22,009 nucleotides of DNA from Chloroflexota bacterium (GCA_021796315.1 JAJYOH010000028.1:1-22009); one strand, 5' to 3'. Counted from the first letter of the stretch, positions 1-7,940 are shown. Notes: generated by a model from the letters alone, not told the origin. Program-made: numbers and translations.

Positions 1-30
1 CAAATAGCAATTCAAAATCTTTGCCTTAAC

Positions 31-90
31 GCAAATCCGAGGCGTATCCACCACAGTGCAACTGCGAACGGAACGATACCTCGGATTTGC
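31..90. repeat. imperfect inverted repeat with bulged stem
   Basis: The left arm (31-48) and right arm (75-90) are reverse complements except for two extra bases (CG) in the left arm after the AGG. The 26-base loop holds nothing recognisable. It lies downstream of the minus-strand gene that ends at 139. No T-run follows on either strand, so it is more likely a REP-like palindrome than an intrinsic terminator. Bases 1-30 and 91-138 show no gene. Confidence 0.6.
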
Positions 91-138
91 AAAGGAGAAT
101 GCGTATGACCGCAACAGGAGCCATGCGTATTTTTTTAT

Positions 139-1143
139 CTACTCGCCTTTTTCGATCAGCAGATTCTTGAAGGCGGGGATCAACAAGATTGCCAGCAGAC
201 CCAGGGATAGAATACCGCCTTGCAGCCACTCGGTTGAACTGCGGACAACAAACCCCTGGAAACTGACAACAGCCGTCGCCAATGCCGCAGTTGTAGCCAT
301 GTACCAGCCAGTTTTATTCTTCATCGCCAGCATCGGAATGGAAACAATCAACAGCACGGAGGCAGCATAGAGCAGGAATCCGCCAAGCAGGAGAGCCAAA
401 GTTTGCGGGCTGTACACGGCGTTTTCAGAAACCATGTCAAAGGTTCTCCAATCCAGATGGTCGAGGTTGGTGATGTAATGCGCCAGCGCGGAGGTGAATG
501 GGGGCGGGGTGGGATTGGCAGTGATCAAACCGTCCGCGCCAGTGACAAACTCGCCAGGGATGTGGATGAAATAGCGGACGCCGTGCTGTCCATTCATAAA
601 GACCATACCCGAAACAACGCCCAGCGCGGTGTAGGGAACAAGTTTCAGAGCCTTATTCTTGAGCGTATCCTGGTCGGAAAACAGAATGATGAAATAGAAC
701 AGCAGATTGATGAACAGCACGAATATGATGGGCGGCATCCCGTTGATGGTATGTGGCGGCACGCCCTTCTCGGGATATTCAGCCAGCACCAGCACAAACC
801 AGGGAATCAGCATGGTCATTCCGCCGACGGAGGGGATGGCAAACATGCCCAGTGCGGCGGCGCGCGCCCACTTTACGCCTTCGTACAACTTCTTCGCCAG
901 CATCAACAAAAATGCGCCTGCGAAAACAAAAGCAATAATCCATACCGAGAAGGTAGTCGAAAGAACGGGCACAGCGGGATAGAAATCTGCGTCATGCGGC
1001 ACGAGGCGCAGCAGCACTTGATCCAGGCTGACCTTCAGGGTCTGCATGGCTTGGGTGGGCGCCCACAACATCAGGTACAATCCGCCGATGATTGCCACAA
1101 CCGCCATCAGGATGCGTTGGGTCTTGGTCGTTTCATTTATCAT
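139..1143 (-). CDS. multi-pass membrane protein of unknown function
   Basis: A 334-aa polytopic membrane protein with roughly eight hydrophobic segments. The first is near residues 12-30, others follow in pairs, and the last lies near residues 310-325 before a charged C-terminus. A longer frame could begin at a TTG at 1158, but the ATG at 1143 is preceded by GAGGAG seven bases upstream, so that start is chosen. A non-membrane loop after residue 180 contains a Gly/His/Pro-rich stretch (MNGQHG, HIPGEF) and a proline run. No heme, transporter or enzyme motif was recognised, so no function is offered. It is divergent from a pair of Crp-type regulators with about 120 bp between the starts, which suggests they control it. 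Confidence 0.75.
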   Translation of the reverse strand: MINETTKTQRILMAVVAIIGGLYLMLWAPTQAMQTLKVSLDQVLLRLVPHDADFYPAVPVLSTTFSVWIIAFVFAGAFLLMLAKKLYEGVKWARAAALGMFAIPSVGGMTMLIPWFVLVLAEYPEKGVPPHTINGMPPIIFVLFINLLFYFIILFSDQDTLKNKALKLVPYTALGVVSGMVFMNGQHGVRYFIHIPGEFVTGADGLITANPTPPPFTSALAHYITNLDHLDWRTFDMVSENAVYSPQTLALLLGGFLLYAASVLLIVSIPMLAMKNKTGWYMATTAALATAVVSFQGFVVRSSTEWLQGGILSLGLLAILLIPAFKNLLIEKGE

Positions 1144-1267
1144 TTTACATCTCCTCAAAATTGATATAATGTTTCAGCCTAACTGGGATGAATGATTCTT
1201 TGTATGAGAAAAATATCACAAAGCGGTTCCGCCGTCTTTGCATTTTTATAAATTGTCGGAGAATGCC
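1144..1267. promoter_or_regulatory. divergent intergenic control region
   Basis: This gap separates the membrane-protein gene (minus) from the Crp pair (plus). On the plus strand a TATAAT lies at 1165-1170. A weak inverted repeat CTTTGT/ACAAAG (1198-1203 and 1218-1223, 14 bases apart) and a GCGG-TT-CCGC palindrome (1223-1232) lie between it and the regulator start. No convincing -35 pairs with the TATAAT, since TTTACA at 1144-1149 is only 15 bases away. The operator role is inferred from position alone. Confidence 0.35.
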
Positions 1268-1948
1268 TTGCAAAATATCCTGGATTGCCTTTCGCGCGCG
1301 CCCGTTTTTTCCAAACTCACTGAACTTGAACGCAGTGAATTGATGGAACGCGCGCTGATAAAAAAATATAAAAAAGATGAATTTGTCTGCTGGCAGGGGG
1401 AAACCTGGTCAAAAGTGGCATATATCGCTTCGGGACGCCTGGAATGGGCAATGCTTTCCCCCGAAGGACGCCGTCAGGTGGTGTTCGCGCTTTATTCATG
1501 TGAAGTAGCCTGGGGACATTCGGTGGTGGACAACCTGCCCATGCCCGCCTCGCTCGAAGTCCGCGAAGATACGGTTCTCTATCTTTGGGAGCGCGAAACC
1601 ATCCTCCCGATCCTGTTACGAAATGCCGAAGCCGCCTGGGACGTTTCCCACATCCTCATTCAATACATGCGCCACGTGCGCGAGGTGGTCTACGGGTTTG
1701 CCTTTCATCCCGTGGCGGGACGACTCGCCCGCCTGCTTCTGACTCATTACCAGCACGCCGAGAGGGACGCCGCGCCGCGCGACCTGACCCTCGACCAAAT
1801 GGCCGACACGATCGGGACGACCCGTGAGCTGGTCAGCCGCACCCTGCATCGCTTTGCCGACGAAGGACTGATCCGCGTCAACCGCGTGGAACTGGCATTT
1901 CTGGATCGCGAGAAACTCGAGACGATTGCGGGAGGCAATGAGCGATGA
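1268..1948 (+). CDS. Crp/Fnr-family transcriptional regulator (first of tandem pair)
   Basis: A cyclic-nucleotide-binding-like beta-barrel domain (about residues 5-125) is joined through a long dimer helix to a C-terminal winged helix (about 155-220). The helix-turn-helix reads IGTTRELVSRTLHRF, with the Arg-Glu...Arg spacing used by CRP/FNR proteins to read DNA. No N-terminal cysteine group is present, so an FNR-type iron-sulfur sensor is unlikely; the effector is unknown. An upstream TTG at 1238 is in frame. TTG 1268 is preferred because GGAG lies six bases before it and because the resulting N-terminus (MQNILDCLSRAPVF) lines up with the next gene's (MNELLNLLKKNPVF). Its stop overlaps the next start (ATGA), so the two are probably co-translated. 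Confidence 0.85.
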   Translation: MQNILDCLSRAPVFSKLTELERSELMERALIKKYKKDEFVCWQGETWSKVAYIASGRLEWAMLSPEGRRQVVFALYSCEVAWGHSVVDNLPMPASLEVREDTVLYLWERETILPILLRNAEAAWDVSHILIQYMRHVREVVYGFAFHPVAGRLARLLLTHYQHAERDAAPRDLTLDQMADTIGTTRELVSRTLHRFADEGLIRVNRVELAFLDREKLETIAGGNER

Positions 1949-2622
1949 ACGAACTTTTGAACCTGCTGAAAAAGAATCCCGTCTTCGGCTTCCTAACGGA
2001 AGATGATATGAATTTGATGGCGCGCCAATCTTTATCGCGCCAGTACGACAAAGGTGAGAAGGTTATTTTGTACGGCGAGGTCTGGCCCTATCTTTTTTTG
2101 GTGGGAAAGGGGAGCATAGAGGCGGTGAAAGAATCAGGCGAGGGGCGGACATTGATGATCAACGCATTTCTGATAGGTAATATTTTCTGGGGGCTGGCTT
2201 TCTTTCAGGAGAACGCACCCATGCCTGTCACGCTCGAAGCGCGCGAATCGAGTGAATTATCTTTGTGGCCGCGCGAAATGATGAAGCCCATTCTGGAACG
2301 CAATGGGCGCGTTGCCTGGGAATTAAGTTGTCTGATGGCAGGACGGATGCAGCGCGCCAGCGAGATCGTGGAGGAACTGGCGTTTCACCCTGTGGCTGGA
2401 AGGCTGGCGCGGCTTTTGCTCGACCATTTTGAATCAGCAGGCGACTCAGCCATCTCCCGATATTTGACCCTCGATGATATGGCGGCGCGTATCGGCTCGA
2501 CGCGCGAGATGGTCTGCCGCGCCCTCTACAGTTTTTCGGACAAGAAGTTGATCGAAGTCACGCGCACCGAGTTCGTGCTGACGGATCGCGAGGGGTTGTC
2601 GCAAGTGAGCAGACAAAGTTGA
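1945..2622 (+). CDS. Crp/Fnr-family transcriptional regulator (second of tandem pair)
   Basis: A 225-aa paralog of the preceding gene with the same order: sensor barrel, dimer helix with the shared FHPVAGRLARLLL segment, and winged helix (ARIGSTREMVCRAL). The recognition helix keeps the Arg-Glu...Arg pattern, so the two proteins may read similar sites or form heterodimers; this is inference. The sensor barrels have diverged much more than the DNA-binding parts, which suggests different signals. The start ATG overlaps the upstream stop by four bases. Nothing here identifies the ligand. Confidence 0.87.
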   Translation: MNELLNLLKKNPVFGFLTEDDMNLMARQSLSRQYDKGEKVILYGEVWPYLFLVGKGSIEAVKESGEGRTLMINAFLIGNIFWGLAFFQENAPMPVTLEARESSELSLWPREMMKPILERNGRVAWELSCLMAGRMQRASEIVEELAFHPVAGRLARLLLDHFESAGDSAISRYLTLDDMAARIGSTREMVCRALYSFSDKKLIEVTRTEFVLTDREGLSQVSRQS

Positions 2623-2679
2623 CTGATTGGAACGCATCGGCGGGCGCGAGATGTCAACCTGGTTTCAAAACGGAGATTA

Positions 2680-2800
2680 CGAGGTTGTGTTCTTTCGTCG
2701 TTGGAAAAACATCAAGTTCAGAACGATCAGCCAGGCGGCGATCCGAACCGTCATATCCTCCAGGCTGAGCCGAAACGATACCGCGATAAGCGGTCAGCAG
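2680..2800 (-). pseudogene. frameshifted 3' fragment of the four-helix membrane protein family
   Basis: Bases 2702-2800 match 8060-8160, the 3' part of an intact minus-strand gene, almost base for base: about four substitutions and one 2-base deletion (CAGGCTGAGCC against CAGGCTGTGAGCC). Reading the minus strand gives the family C-terminus (LMFFQRRKN) and a TAA at 2680-2682. Beyond the deletion the frame is lost. The first bases (2687-2710) look more like the second paralog at 8477, so the source could be a third member or a mosaic. Similarity ends abruptly at 2800, just before the next plus-strand gene. It is a relic and not expressed as a full protein. Confidence 0.75.
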
Positions 2801-2814
2801 CCTTTGGCTTCCTG

Positions 2815-3021
2815 ATGGTGAAGCTGTCGCTGAAGGAAAGCCTTGCGAAATGGGCTTCGTGGTTTGCGTTCGGCGGACTGCTCATGCCGCTGGGAATTTT
2901 GGGCGAGGTCTACCTGAAGACATCGCCCGTCTTCGTCCTGCTGGGCGGGCTTTCCATGTTTCTCTCGGCGGTTGTATTGGGCATCGCCGTTGTGCAGATG
3001 AACAGGGCAAAAGAGAGTTGA
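2815..3021 (+). CDS. small two-helix membrane protein, unknown function
   Basis: A 68-aa protein with two hydrophobic segments (about residues 13-31 and 36-60) and charged ends. A longer open frame begins at 2701, but that extension translates the antisense of the gene relic and is judged spurious; the ATG at 2815 follows directly after the relic. No good ribosome-binding site precedes it, so the gene may have lost its original 5' end when the relic arrived, or may be translated after the Crp pair. A strong terminator follows 20 bases after its stop, which supports it as the last gene of the Crp transcript. Confidence 0.5.
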   Translation: MVKLSLKESLAKWASWFAFGGLLMPLGILGEVYLKTSPVFVLLGGLSMFLSAVVLGIAVVQMNRAKES

Positions 3022-3040
3022 CCAGAAAGATGGTGGATCA

Positions 3041-3080
3041 AAACGAACCCTGGTCGGGAGATCAGGGTTCGTTTTTTTTT
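3041..3080 (+). terminator. intrinsic terminator
   Basis: A perfect 12-bp stem (AAACGAACCCTG, 3041-3052, with its complement at 3063-3074), a 10-base loop and a T-run to 3080. It ends the plus-strand Crp transcript and lies between convergent transcription units. The minus strand has only a short T-run after the hairpin, so it may also act weakly on the opposite lipoprotein transcript. Confidence 0.9.
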
Positions 3081-3098
3081 GTTAGGATGTAAGCCTGA

Positions 3099-3686
3099 TT
3101 ACCGCCCTGTCAAATCTGTCAGATATTCAATCGTCTTCTCAAATAAGAGGGTTTTGGCGGACTGCCCCGTGCCCGTGGTCTGACCTGACGCGGCGGCGGT
3201 AGCCTGGGCAGCGGCTTTTTCTTCATCCGTTTTGCCGCTTCCCGAACCAGGGACTTTGGTCACGCCAGGAATGGGAGTCGGAAGTACAACCCCGTACTCG
3301 GCGTAAAAAACGCTCAAGTCGGCGTTGGTCAACTGCATGGCGGCGATGGCTTGCAGTTGTTCGGAGGTCAACGCCTCCACAATTTGATCCTGTACGGCGG
3401 TCAGCTCTTCGCTGGCGGTGGTGGTGTCGCCGCTGAGGGCGATGACCGCCTGCCAGAGCGGGATGAGGGTCTTCGCCTGTTCGGGTGTTACGGTGTTGGG
3501 TGTGCCGTCCAGTTTCATGATGCCAAAGGCGAGTTGATTGCGCAGGCTGGCGGCGTCGGTGTACTCGGTGGTGAGATATTCGCCCGCGATGGAGGTGGGC
3601 GCGGTGGATGTTTCAACCGCGGGGGTGCAGGCGAAGAGTAGAAAAGCCGAGATTACAAGAAGAGTGAGAGAGAGGAAAGTTTTCAT
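3099..3686 (-). CDS. secreted lipoprotein, paralog of the upstream lipoprotein
   Basis: A 195-aa protein with a type II signal peptide: positively charged start, hydrophobic core and a lipobox LLFAC with the lipidated cysteine at residue 20. A Ser/Thr-rich tether follows, then a helical body with two 'TPEQA...LxPLWQA' and 'LTSEQLQAI' blocks shared with the neighbour at 3733. The end is Gly/Ser/Ala-rich followed by a short helix (KTIEYL). The start has AAGGAAT nine bases upstream. It is the last gene of the MacAB-like row, so a role as a surface-anchored partner or substrate of that exporter is possible but not shown. Confidence 0.8.
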   Translation of the reverse strand: MKTFLSLTLLVISAFLLFACTPAVETSTAPTSIAGEYLTTEYTDAASLRNQLAFGIMKLDGTPNTVTPEQAKTLIPLWQAVIALSGDTTTASEELTAVQDQIVEALTSEQLQAIAAMQLTNADLSVFYAEYGVVLPTPIPGVTKVPGSGSGKTDEEKAAAQATAAASGQTTGTGQSAKTLLFEKTIEYLTDLTGR

Positions 3687-3732
3687 TGTGTAATTCCTTT
3701 GGTGGAGCGAGATAACATCTCACTCTACATAA

Positions 3733-4317
3733 TTATTGGGTCAATCCTTCCAGATAACTGATCAACGCATTGAGCAGGGCGGAGGACGCGCCGCTGCCGC
3801 CGCTTCCGCTTGTGACGCCTTCTGCGGCTTGTTTGGTGGCGCGCGCTTCGGGCGACATGCCGCTTCCCTGACCTGAGCCTGGCTGCCCCGATCCGCTTCC
3901 CAGGGTCACGCCGTTGGCGGATGCCCAGATTTGGATGTCGGCGGAGACGAGTTTCATGTCGCGGATGGCGGTCAGTTGTTCGGGGGTGAACGCGGCTTCG
4001 ATCTGTGTGAGCAGGGCATTGACTTCAGCCTGGGCGCTGTTACCTGTGCGAGTCATGTTCTGAAGCGCCTGCCAAAGTGGGAGCATGATTTGAGCCTGTT
4101 CGCTTGTGATGGGCGTATTCGTCTCCGCCAGTTTCAACGAACCGAGAGTCAGTTGCAGGCGGGCGTTGAGCGCATTTTCGTAACTGACGTTCAGGTTGGG
4201 GCTGACGTACGCGTCAGAGTTGGACGAGGTTGTCGAAGCGGGAGCCGCTGTCCCTGAGCAGGAGGCGAGGAGCAGGGCGAAGATGATGGTCAAGATGGGG
4301 ATGAAAATCCGTTTCAT
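3733..4317 (-). CDS. secreted lipoprotein, paralog of the downstream lipoprotein
   Basis: A 194-aa protein with a lipobox LLASC (cysteine at residue 20), a Ser/Thr tether, a helical body with the same 'SEQAQIMLPLWQAL' and 'FTPEQLTAI' pattern as the neighbour, a Gly/Ser-rich stretch and a final helix ending YLEGLTQ. The body alternates predicted helices reminiscent of EF/Spy-like 'LTPEQ' proteins, but no family is claimed. AAGGATAT precedes the ATG. It lies 83 bp after the permease gene, across a heptamer repeat array, and 46 bp before its paralog, consistent with tandem duplication. Confidence 0.8.
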   Translation of the reverse strand: MKRIFIPILTIIFALLLASCSGTAAPASTTSSNSDAYVSPNLNVSYENALNARLQLTLGSLKLAETNTPITSEQAQIMLPLWQALQNMTRTGNSAQAEVNALLTQIEAAFTPEQLTAIRDMKLVSADIQIWASANGVTLGSGSGQPGSGQGSGMSPEARATKQAAEGVTSGSGGSGASSALLNALISYLEGLTQ

Positions 4318-4339
4318 GGTTATATCCTTTCAGCTGAAA

Positions 4340-4402
4340 ACTGATGACTGATTACTGATTACTGATGACTGATTACTGATCACTGGTTACTGATCACTGG
4401 TT
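4340..4402. repeat. nine-copy heptanucleotide tandem repeat (ACTGATT type)
   Basis: Nine consecutive 7-base units, ACTGATG, ACTGATT (x2), ACTGATG, ACTGATT, ACTGATC, ACTGGTT, ACTGATC and ACTGGTT, fill the gap between the permease stop codon (TTA at 4401-4403, which the last unit enters) and the lipoprotein ribosome-binding site. Units differ mainly at position 7. Confidence 0.9.
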
Positions 4403-5612
4403 ACTCACGCCGCAACGCTTCAATTGGATCGAGTTTTGCCGCGCGGGTGGCGGGGTAATACCCAAAGAAGATGCCGACAGCCGCGGCCGCGCCAAACGCC
4501 AGCGGGATGGAGAGTGGGACGATTTCAGTGCGCATGGTGCCGAGGGTGCCAAATAGATACGAGCCACCGACGCCAACCAGAACACCGACCAAGCCTCCGA
4601 CCAAACTGAGGATGACGGCTTCGATCAGGAACTGGGTCAGCACGTTGGAGGGGCGCGCGCCTAACGCCATCCGCAGACCGATCTCGCGCGTGCGTTCGGT
4701 GACGGAGACCAGCATGATGTTCATGATGCCGATGCCGCCGACGAGGAGGGAAACGCCTGCCACCCATGCCAGCAGGTCACGGAAGGCGGCGGTGGTGGCT
4801 TCCTGTGTAGCGATAATGTCCTGCTGGGTCTGCACGGTGAAGTCGGGTTTGGCCGCGTCAACGTCGTGACGTTCCGCGAGCAGCGCGGTGGTCTGCGCGA
4901 TGACGCTGGGAATTTGTTCCTGGCTTTCGGCTTTGAGATAGATGGTGCGGACGGCTTCGGTGCGGAGGGGCGAGGTGGTCATGTATTTTTGGAAGACCAG
5001 ATTGAGGGGCAGGTAGATGCGCCCGTCGTAGTCCACATCCGAGACGACGCCTTTCGCTTCCATCACGCCGATGACAGTCAGTTTGGTCGAGCCGACGGTG
5101 ATGGTCTGCCCGATGGCGCTCTCTGCGCCGAACAAGTCGGTGGCGATGCCCGAACCGAGTACAACCAGCTTTGCCTTGCGGTCGTCTTCATCGGCGGTGA
5201 AGTAACGTCCCTCGGCGACTGCGTATTCGCGCACGTCGGGGAAATCGGAGGTTGTGCCGATGAGGGGAATGGCTTCCAGGGTTGTGCCGCCAAAGCGGAT
5301 GTTTTGCGGCGCGGGGGACTGCTCGGCGGAAATGCCCGTGATGCCGACCACCTGCTCGGCGATGGCGTAGGCGTCATCGAGCAGTAACGTGCGCGACGCG
5401 CCAGGGATGCCGCGCATGGGCGAGACGATGACCAGGTTGGCGCCCAGGGCGTTGATCTCCTCGGCAATCGAGGCTTCCGCGCCCGCGCTGACCGCCAGCA
5501 TGACGATGACCGAAGCCACACCGATGATGACGCCGAGCGTGGTGAGAAACGAACGGACTTTGTTGAGCATCAAGCCTTCCCAGGCTGTGCGGAAAATTTT
5601 TCTAAGTTTCAT
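4401..5612 (-). CDS. MacB-like ABC transporter permease
   Basis: A 403-aa inner-membrane permease of the MacB/FtsX type. An N-terminal helix (about residues 18-43) follows the typical 'NKVRSFLTTLGVIIGVASVI' opening. A large extracytoplasmic MacB core domain spans about 45-270, and a C-terminal FtsX domain with three helices spans about 280-395, including the conserved 'TERTREIGLRMALGA' loop. The end, 'ATRAAKLDPIEALRRE', is standard for the family. It lacks its own ATPase domain, which is encoded just upstream at 5781. In such mechanotransmission transporters the permease does not carry substrate through the membrane but drives the periplasmic partner. No strong ribosome-binding site is visible. 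Confidence 0.93.
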   Translation of the reverse strand: MKLRKIFRTAWEGLMLNKVRSFLTTLGVIIGVASVIVMLAVSAGAEASIAEEINALGANLVIVSPMRGIPGASRTLLLDDAYAIAEQVVGITGISAEQSPAPQNIRFGGTTLEAIPLIGTTSDFPDVREYAVAEGRYFTADEDDRKAKLVVLGSGIATDLFGAESAIGQTITVGSTKLTVIGVMEAKGVVSDVDYDGRIYLPLNLVFQKYMTTSPLRTEAVRTIYLKAESQEQIPSVIAQTTALLAERHDVDAAKPDFTVQTQQDIIATQEATTAAFRDLLAWVAGVSLLVGGIGIMNIMLVSVTERTREIGLRMALGARPSNVLTQFLIEAVILSLVGGLVGVLVGVGGSYLFGTLGTMRTEIVPLSIPLAFGAAAAVGIFFGYYPATRAAKLDPIEALRRE

Positions 5613-5641
5613 AATGACATCTTTATGAGTTCACTAAAAAA

Positions 5642-5770
5642 AACCTCTAACCACAAAGGACACTAAGTACACAAAGGAATTCTGAAGGGCGTAACTCAAA
5701 ATTTGAAATTCGTCGCAGGACACTTTCAAAAACTTTGTGACCTTTGTGTCCTTCGTGGTTAAAAAGGTTT
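5642..5770. repeat. long imperfect inverted repeat, MITE- or REP-like
   Basis: The arms at 5648-5676 and 5733-5761 are reverse complements with three or four mismatches (core TAACCACRAAGGACAC), and the match extends outward through AACCT/AGGTT. The loop is about 56 bases. It occupies nearly the whole gap between the permease and ATPase genes, so the transcript must read through it. No coding capacity is visible. Confidence 0.75.
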
Positions 5771-5780
5771 GGCAGTGAAA

Positions 5781-6503
5781 TCAGTTATGTAATCCCGCGC
5801 AATGATTCTTGCCGTCGAGGCCGTCGGACAGGATTCTTCCGTCCTTGACGCAGATGACGCGTTCTGCATGTGCGGCGATATCCGCCTCGTGCGTGACCAT
5901 GACAATTGTTGCGCCGCTTTTATGAAGATCATGCAGGATGTCCATGATCTCCACGCTGGAATTCGAGTCGAGGTTGCCTGTCGGTTCGTCCGCCAGGATG
6001 AGCGGCGGTTTGTTGACCAGGGCGCGCGCGATGGCGACGCGTTGCTGCTGTCCGCCGGATAACTGATTGGGACGGTGATGCAGACGCTTCTCCAGCCCGA
6101 CCGAGGTCAGGGAGGCGACCGCGCGCGCATTCGCCTCTTCTTCGCTTGTATCCTCCGAGTTGTAAAGCATGGGAAGCATCACGTTGGATAACGCGCTCAA
6201 ACGCGGCAATAAGTTGAAGGACTGAAAGATAAAGCCGAGTTTCTCGTTCCGAATTTCAGCCAGTTCATTTTTGCTCATCTGGCTCACGTCACGCCCGTCG
6301 AGCATGTATTTGCCTTCCGTAGGGCGGTCGAGACAGCCGATGATGTTCATCAGGGTAGACTTGCCCGAACCCGAATGTCCCATGATGGCGACAAACTCGC
6401 CGCGCTCCACCTGCGCATCCACGCCAGCCAGCGCGCGGACTTCCGCATCGCCTTCGCCATAGACTTTGGTCATACCTGTAATTTCGATTAGGTTATTGTT
6501 CAT
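5781..6503 (-). CDS. ABC transporter ATP-binding protein (LolD/MacB type)
   Basis: A 240-aa ATPase with Walker [10 protein letters not shown] at residues 42-50, Q-loop Gln at 94, signature LSGGQ at 148-152, Walker B LILADE at 168-173 and a switch His near 204 (VMVTHEAD). The 'PTGNLDS' after Walker B is typical of the LolD/MacB/FtsE group. It powers the permease encoded downstream at 4401 and pairs with the membrane-fusion protein encoded upstream at 6597. AAGGATAT precedes the ATG. The C-terminus extends slightly past the usual end with a short His/Cys tail. Confidence 0.94.
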   Translation of the reverse strand: MNNNLIEITGMTKVYGEGDAEVRALAGVDAQVERGEFVAIMGHSGSGKSTLMNIIGCLDRPTEGKYMLDGRDVSQMSKNELAEIRNEKLGFIFQSFNLLPRLSALSNVMLPMLYNSEDTSEEEANARAVASLTSVGLEKRLHHRPNQLSGGQQQRVAIARALVNKPPLILADEPTGNLDSNSSVEIMDILHDLHKSGATIVMVTHEADIAAHAERVICVKDGRILSDGLDGKNHCAGLHN

Positions 6504-6519
6504 TGGAATATCCTTTTGC

Positions 6520-6592
6520 CCTCATCCCCAACCCTTCTCCCAAGGGGAGAAGGGAGTACCCTCTCCCTCTGGGAGAGGGTTAGGGTGAGGGA
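6520..6592. repeat. compound palindromic extragenic repeat
   Basis: Two hairpins sit side by side (CCTTCTCCC/GGGAGAAGG and CCCTCTCCC/GGGAGAGGG), and the outer ends (CCCTCATCCCCAACCC and GGGTTAGGGTGAGGG) also pair. It fills the gap between the membrane-fusion protein and ATPase genes. Sequences of this form are scattered through many bacterial genomes, so it is read as a REP-like element. Confidence 0.8.
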
Positions 6593-6596
6593 AACG

Positions 6597-7940
6597 CTAC
6601 TTCGTTTCCACCGTTCCCGTGCTGACGACATCGCCGACCTTGAGTCCGCTCAGGATTTCGGCGTTGGCGAAGTCGCGCAGACCCACTTCGACAGGCGTCA
6701 TTTTCAATTGTCCGTCGGGTTGGACGACAAAGACCGCGAAGGATCCAGGCGAGAGTTTGCGCAGGGCTTGAACAGGAATGATCAGTGTATCGCGTGCTTC
6801 CGCCGCGATCACTTCGGCTTCCACGGTCATGCCAGAGAGGATCGCGAACGGTATTTCATCGGGCAGGGATGCCCACACCACGACCACAGGCGTGCCATCC
6901 ACAGTTTGCAGGGCAGGCTCGACTAGGACGATTTCACCTGTCACGGTTTCATCGGGATAGGCGTCGAAGGTGAATATCACCGCGTTCCCCGCCGCGGCTT
7001 TACTGACGTCGGTCTCGTCGAGATAGAATCGAACGAGCAAATGATCGGTCGTTAAAATTGTCATCACGGGCGAAGCGCCTACTGACTGACCCTCCGACAC
7101 GTTCAACGCAATCACCGTGCCGTCGAAGGGCGCGACGAGTTGGGAATTTTCAACCGCAAGACGAGTCTGCTCCAGTTTCGCCGTCTCTGCGCCCAGCGCG
7201 AGGATCGGCTCAGCCAGGGCATCTGGTCCCGCCTTGATAATGTCCAGCGCGGCTTTCGCATCCTGAAGCGCAACTTTGGCATATTCCAGGTTGGTGTGAG
7301 CCAGGGCGATATCGGAGTCATCCACGTACACGCCCTCTGCATCAATCAGATAATCAATGTGCAGATGCAGAAAGTAATCCCGTTTGAGACGCGCCTGGTC
7401 TGCAACTTTTTGCGCCTCGGTTTTCTGATCCGCGGTTGCGTTGGGGCTGGCATTGAGCGCCGCCAGGGTATCTTCCGCCTGTTTCAACTGCTCTTCCCAG
7501 TAGTACGCGTCGGAGCCAATGACATACTTCAGATTGTTGATTGCATCGTCCAATGCTTTCTGGGCGTCGATGACAGTTAGTTCTGCCTGCGCCAATCCCT
7601 GCGCCGAAAATAGCGCCTGGAAATCTGCCTCGGCTTGAAGGTTGTCCTCCAGCCGCGCCAATACCTGACCCGCCGCAACGGGATCCCCGCTTCTGACATT
7701 CAACTCAGCCACCACGCCTGCCGAACGAAAACCCAGGTCCACCTGCGCGGCGGGGATGACATTCCCAGCCCCGCTGGCGGTAATCACCAAATCGCCCGTG
7801 CGGACCTTGGCGGTCTGCAATTCGGGTGTCGCGCTTGCTTCCGCCTGGGGCGTCTGGGCGAAATACCACGCGCCGCCAATGATCGCTACAAACACAATAC
7901 CCGTAATGAAAAGATTGGATCGTTTCTTGAGGAAATTCAT
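6597..7940 (-). CDS. MacA/HlyD-like membrane-fusion (periplasmic adaptor) protein
   Basis: A 447-aa adaptor with one N-terminal membrane anchor (about residues 10-28). The first half of a lipoyl-like hairpin (about 45-95, 'RSGDPVAAGQVLARLED') is followed by a long, charged coiled-coil hairpin (about 100-255) and the second lipoyl half (about 265-300, 'LVAPFDGTVIALNVSEGQSV'). A beta-barrel and a membrane-proximal domain run to the C-terminus. AGGAGT precedes the start. With the ATPase and permease downstream it forms a complete MacAB-type set, but no TolC-like outer-membrane channel is present, as expected in a lineage without a typical outer membrane (inference). Confidence 0.92.
   Translation of the reverse strand: MNFLKKRSNLFITGIVFVAIIGGAWYFAQTPQAEASATPELQTAKVRTGDLVITASGAGNVIPAAQVDLGFRSAGVVAELNVRSGDPVAAGQVLARLEDNLQAEADFQALFSAQGLAQAELTVIDAQKALDDAINNLKYVIGSDAYYWEEQLKQAEDTLAALNASPNATADQKTEAQKVADQARLKRDYFLHLHIDYLIDAEGVYVDDSDIALAHTNLEYAKVALQDAKAALDIIKAGPDALAEPILALGAETAKLEQTRLAVENSQLVAPFDGTVIALNVSEGQSVGASPVMTILTTDHLLVRFYLDETDVSKAAAGNAVIFTFDAYPDETVTGEIVLVEPALQTVDGTPVVVVWASLPDEIPFAILSGMTVEAEVIAAEARDTLIIPVQALRKLSPGSFAVFVVQPDGQLKMTPVEVGLRDFANAEILSGLKVGDVVSTGTVETK

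Noticed and set aside
106..171. Short plus-strand frame after AAAGGAG near the left edge
   Set aside because: It encodes only about 21 residues and overlaps the end of the opposite membrane-protein gene; no meaning could be supported.
403..1164. 253-codon plus-strand open frame
   Set aside because: Antisense to the membrane-protein gene; composition is Gln/His/Gly-rich without domain features, and the minus frame has a good ribosome-binding site and clear membrane helices.
2701..2814. N-terminal extension of the 68-aa membrane protein gene
   Set aside because: Its codons are the antisense of the gene relic at 2680-2800 and give a charged, featureless peptide; the real protein most likely begins at 2815.
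4340..4402. Heptamer array as a possible CRISPR array
   Set aside because: Units are contiguous seven-base repeats with no spacers, and no cas gene is present.
4866..5387. 173-codon plus-strand open frame
   Set aside because: Lies wholly antisense to the MacB-like permease, whose frame has strong family motifs throughout.
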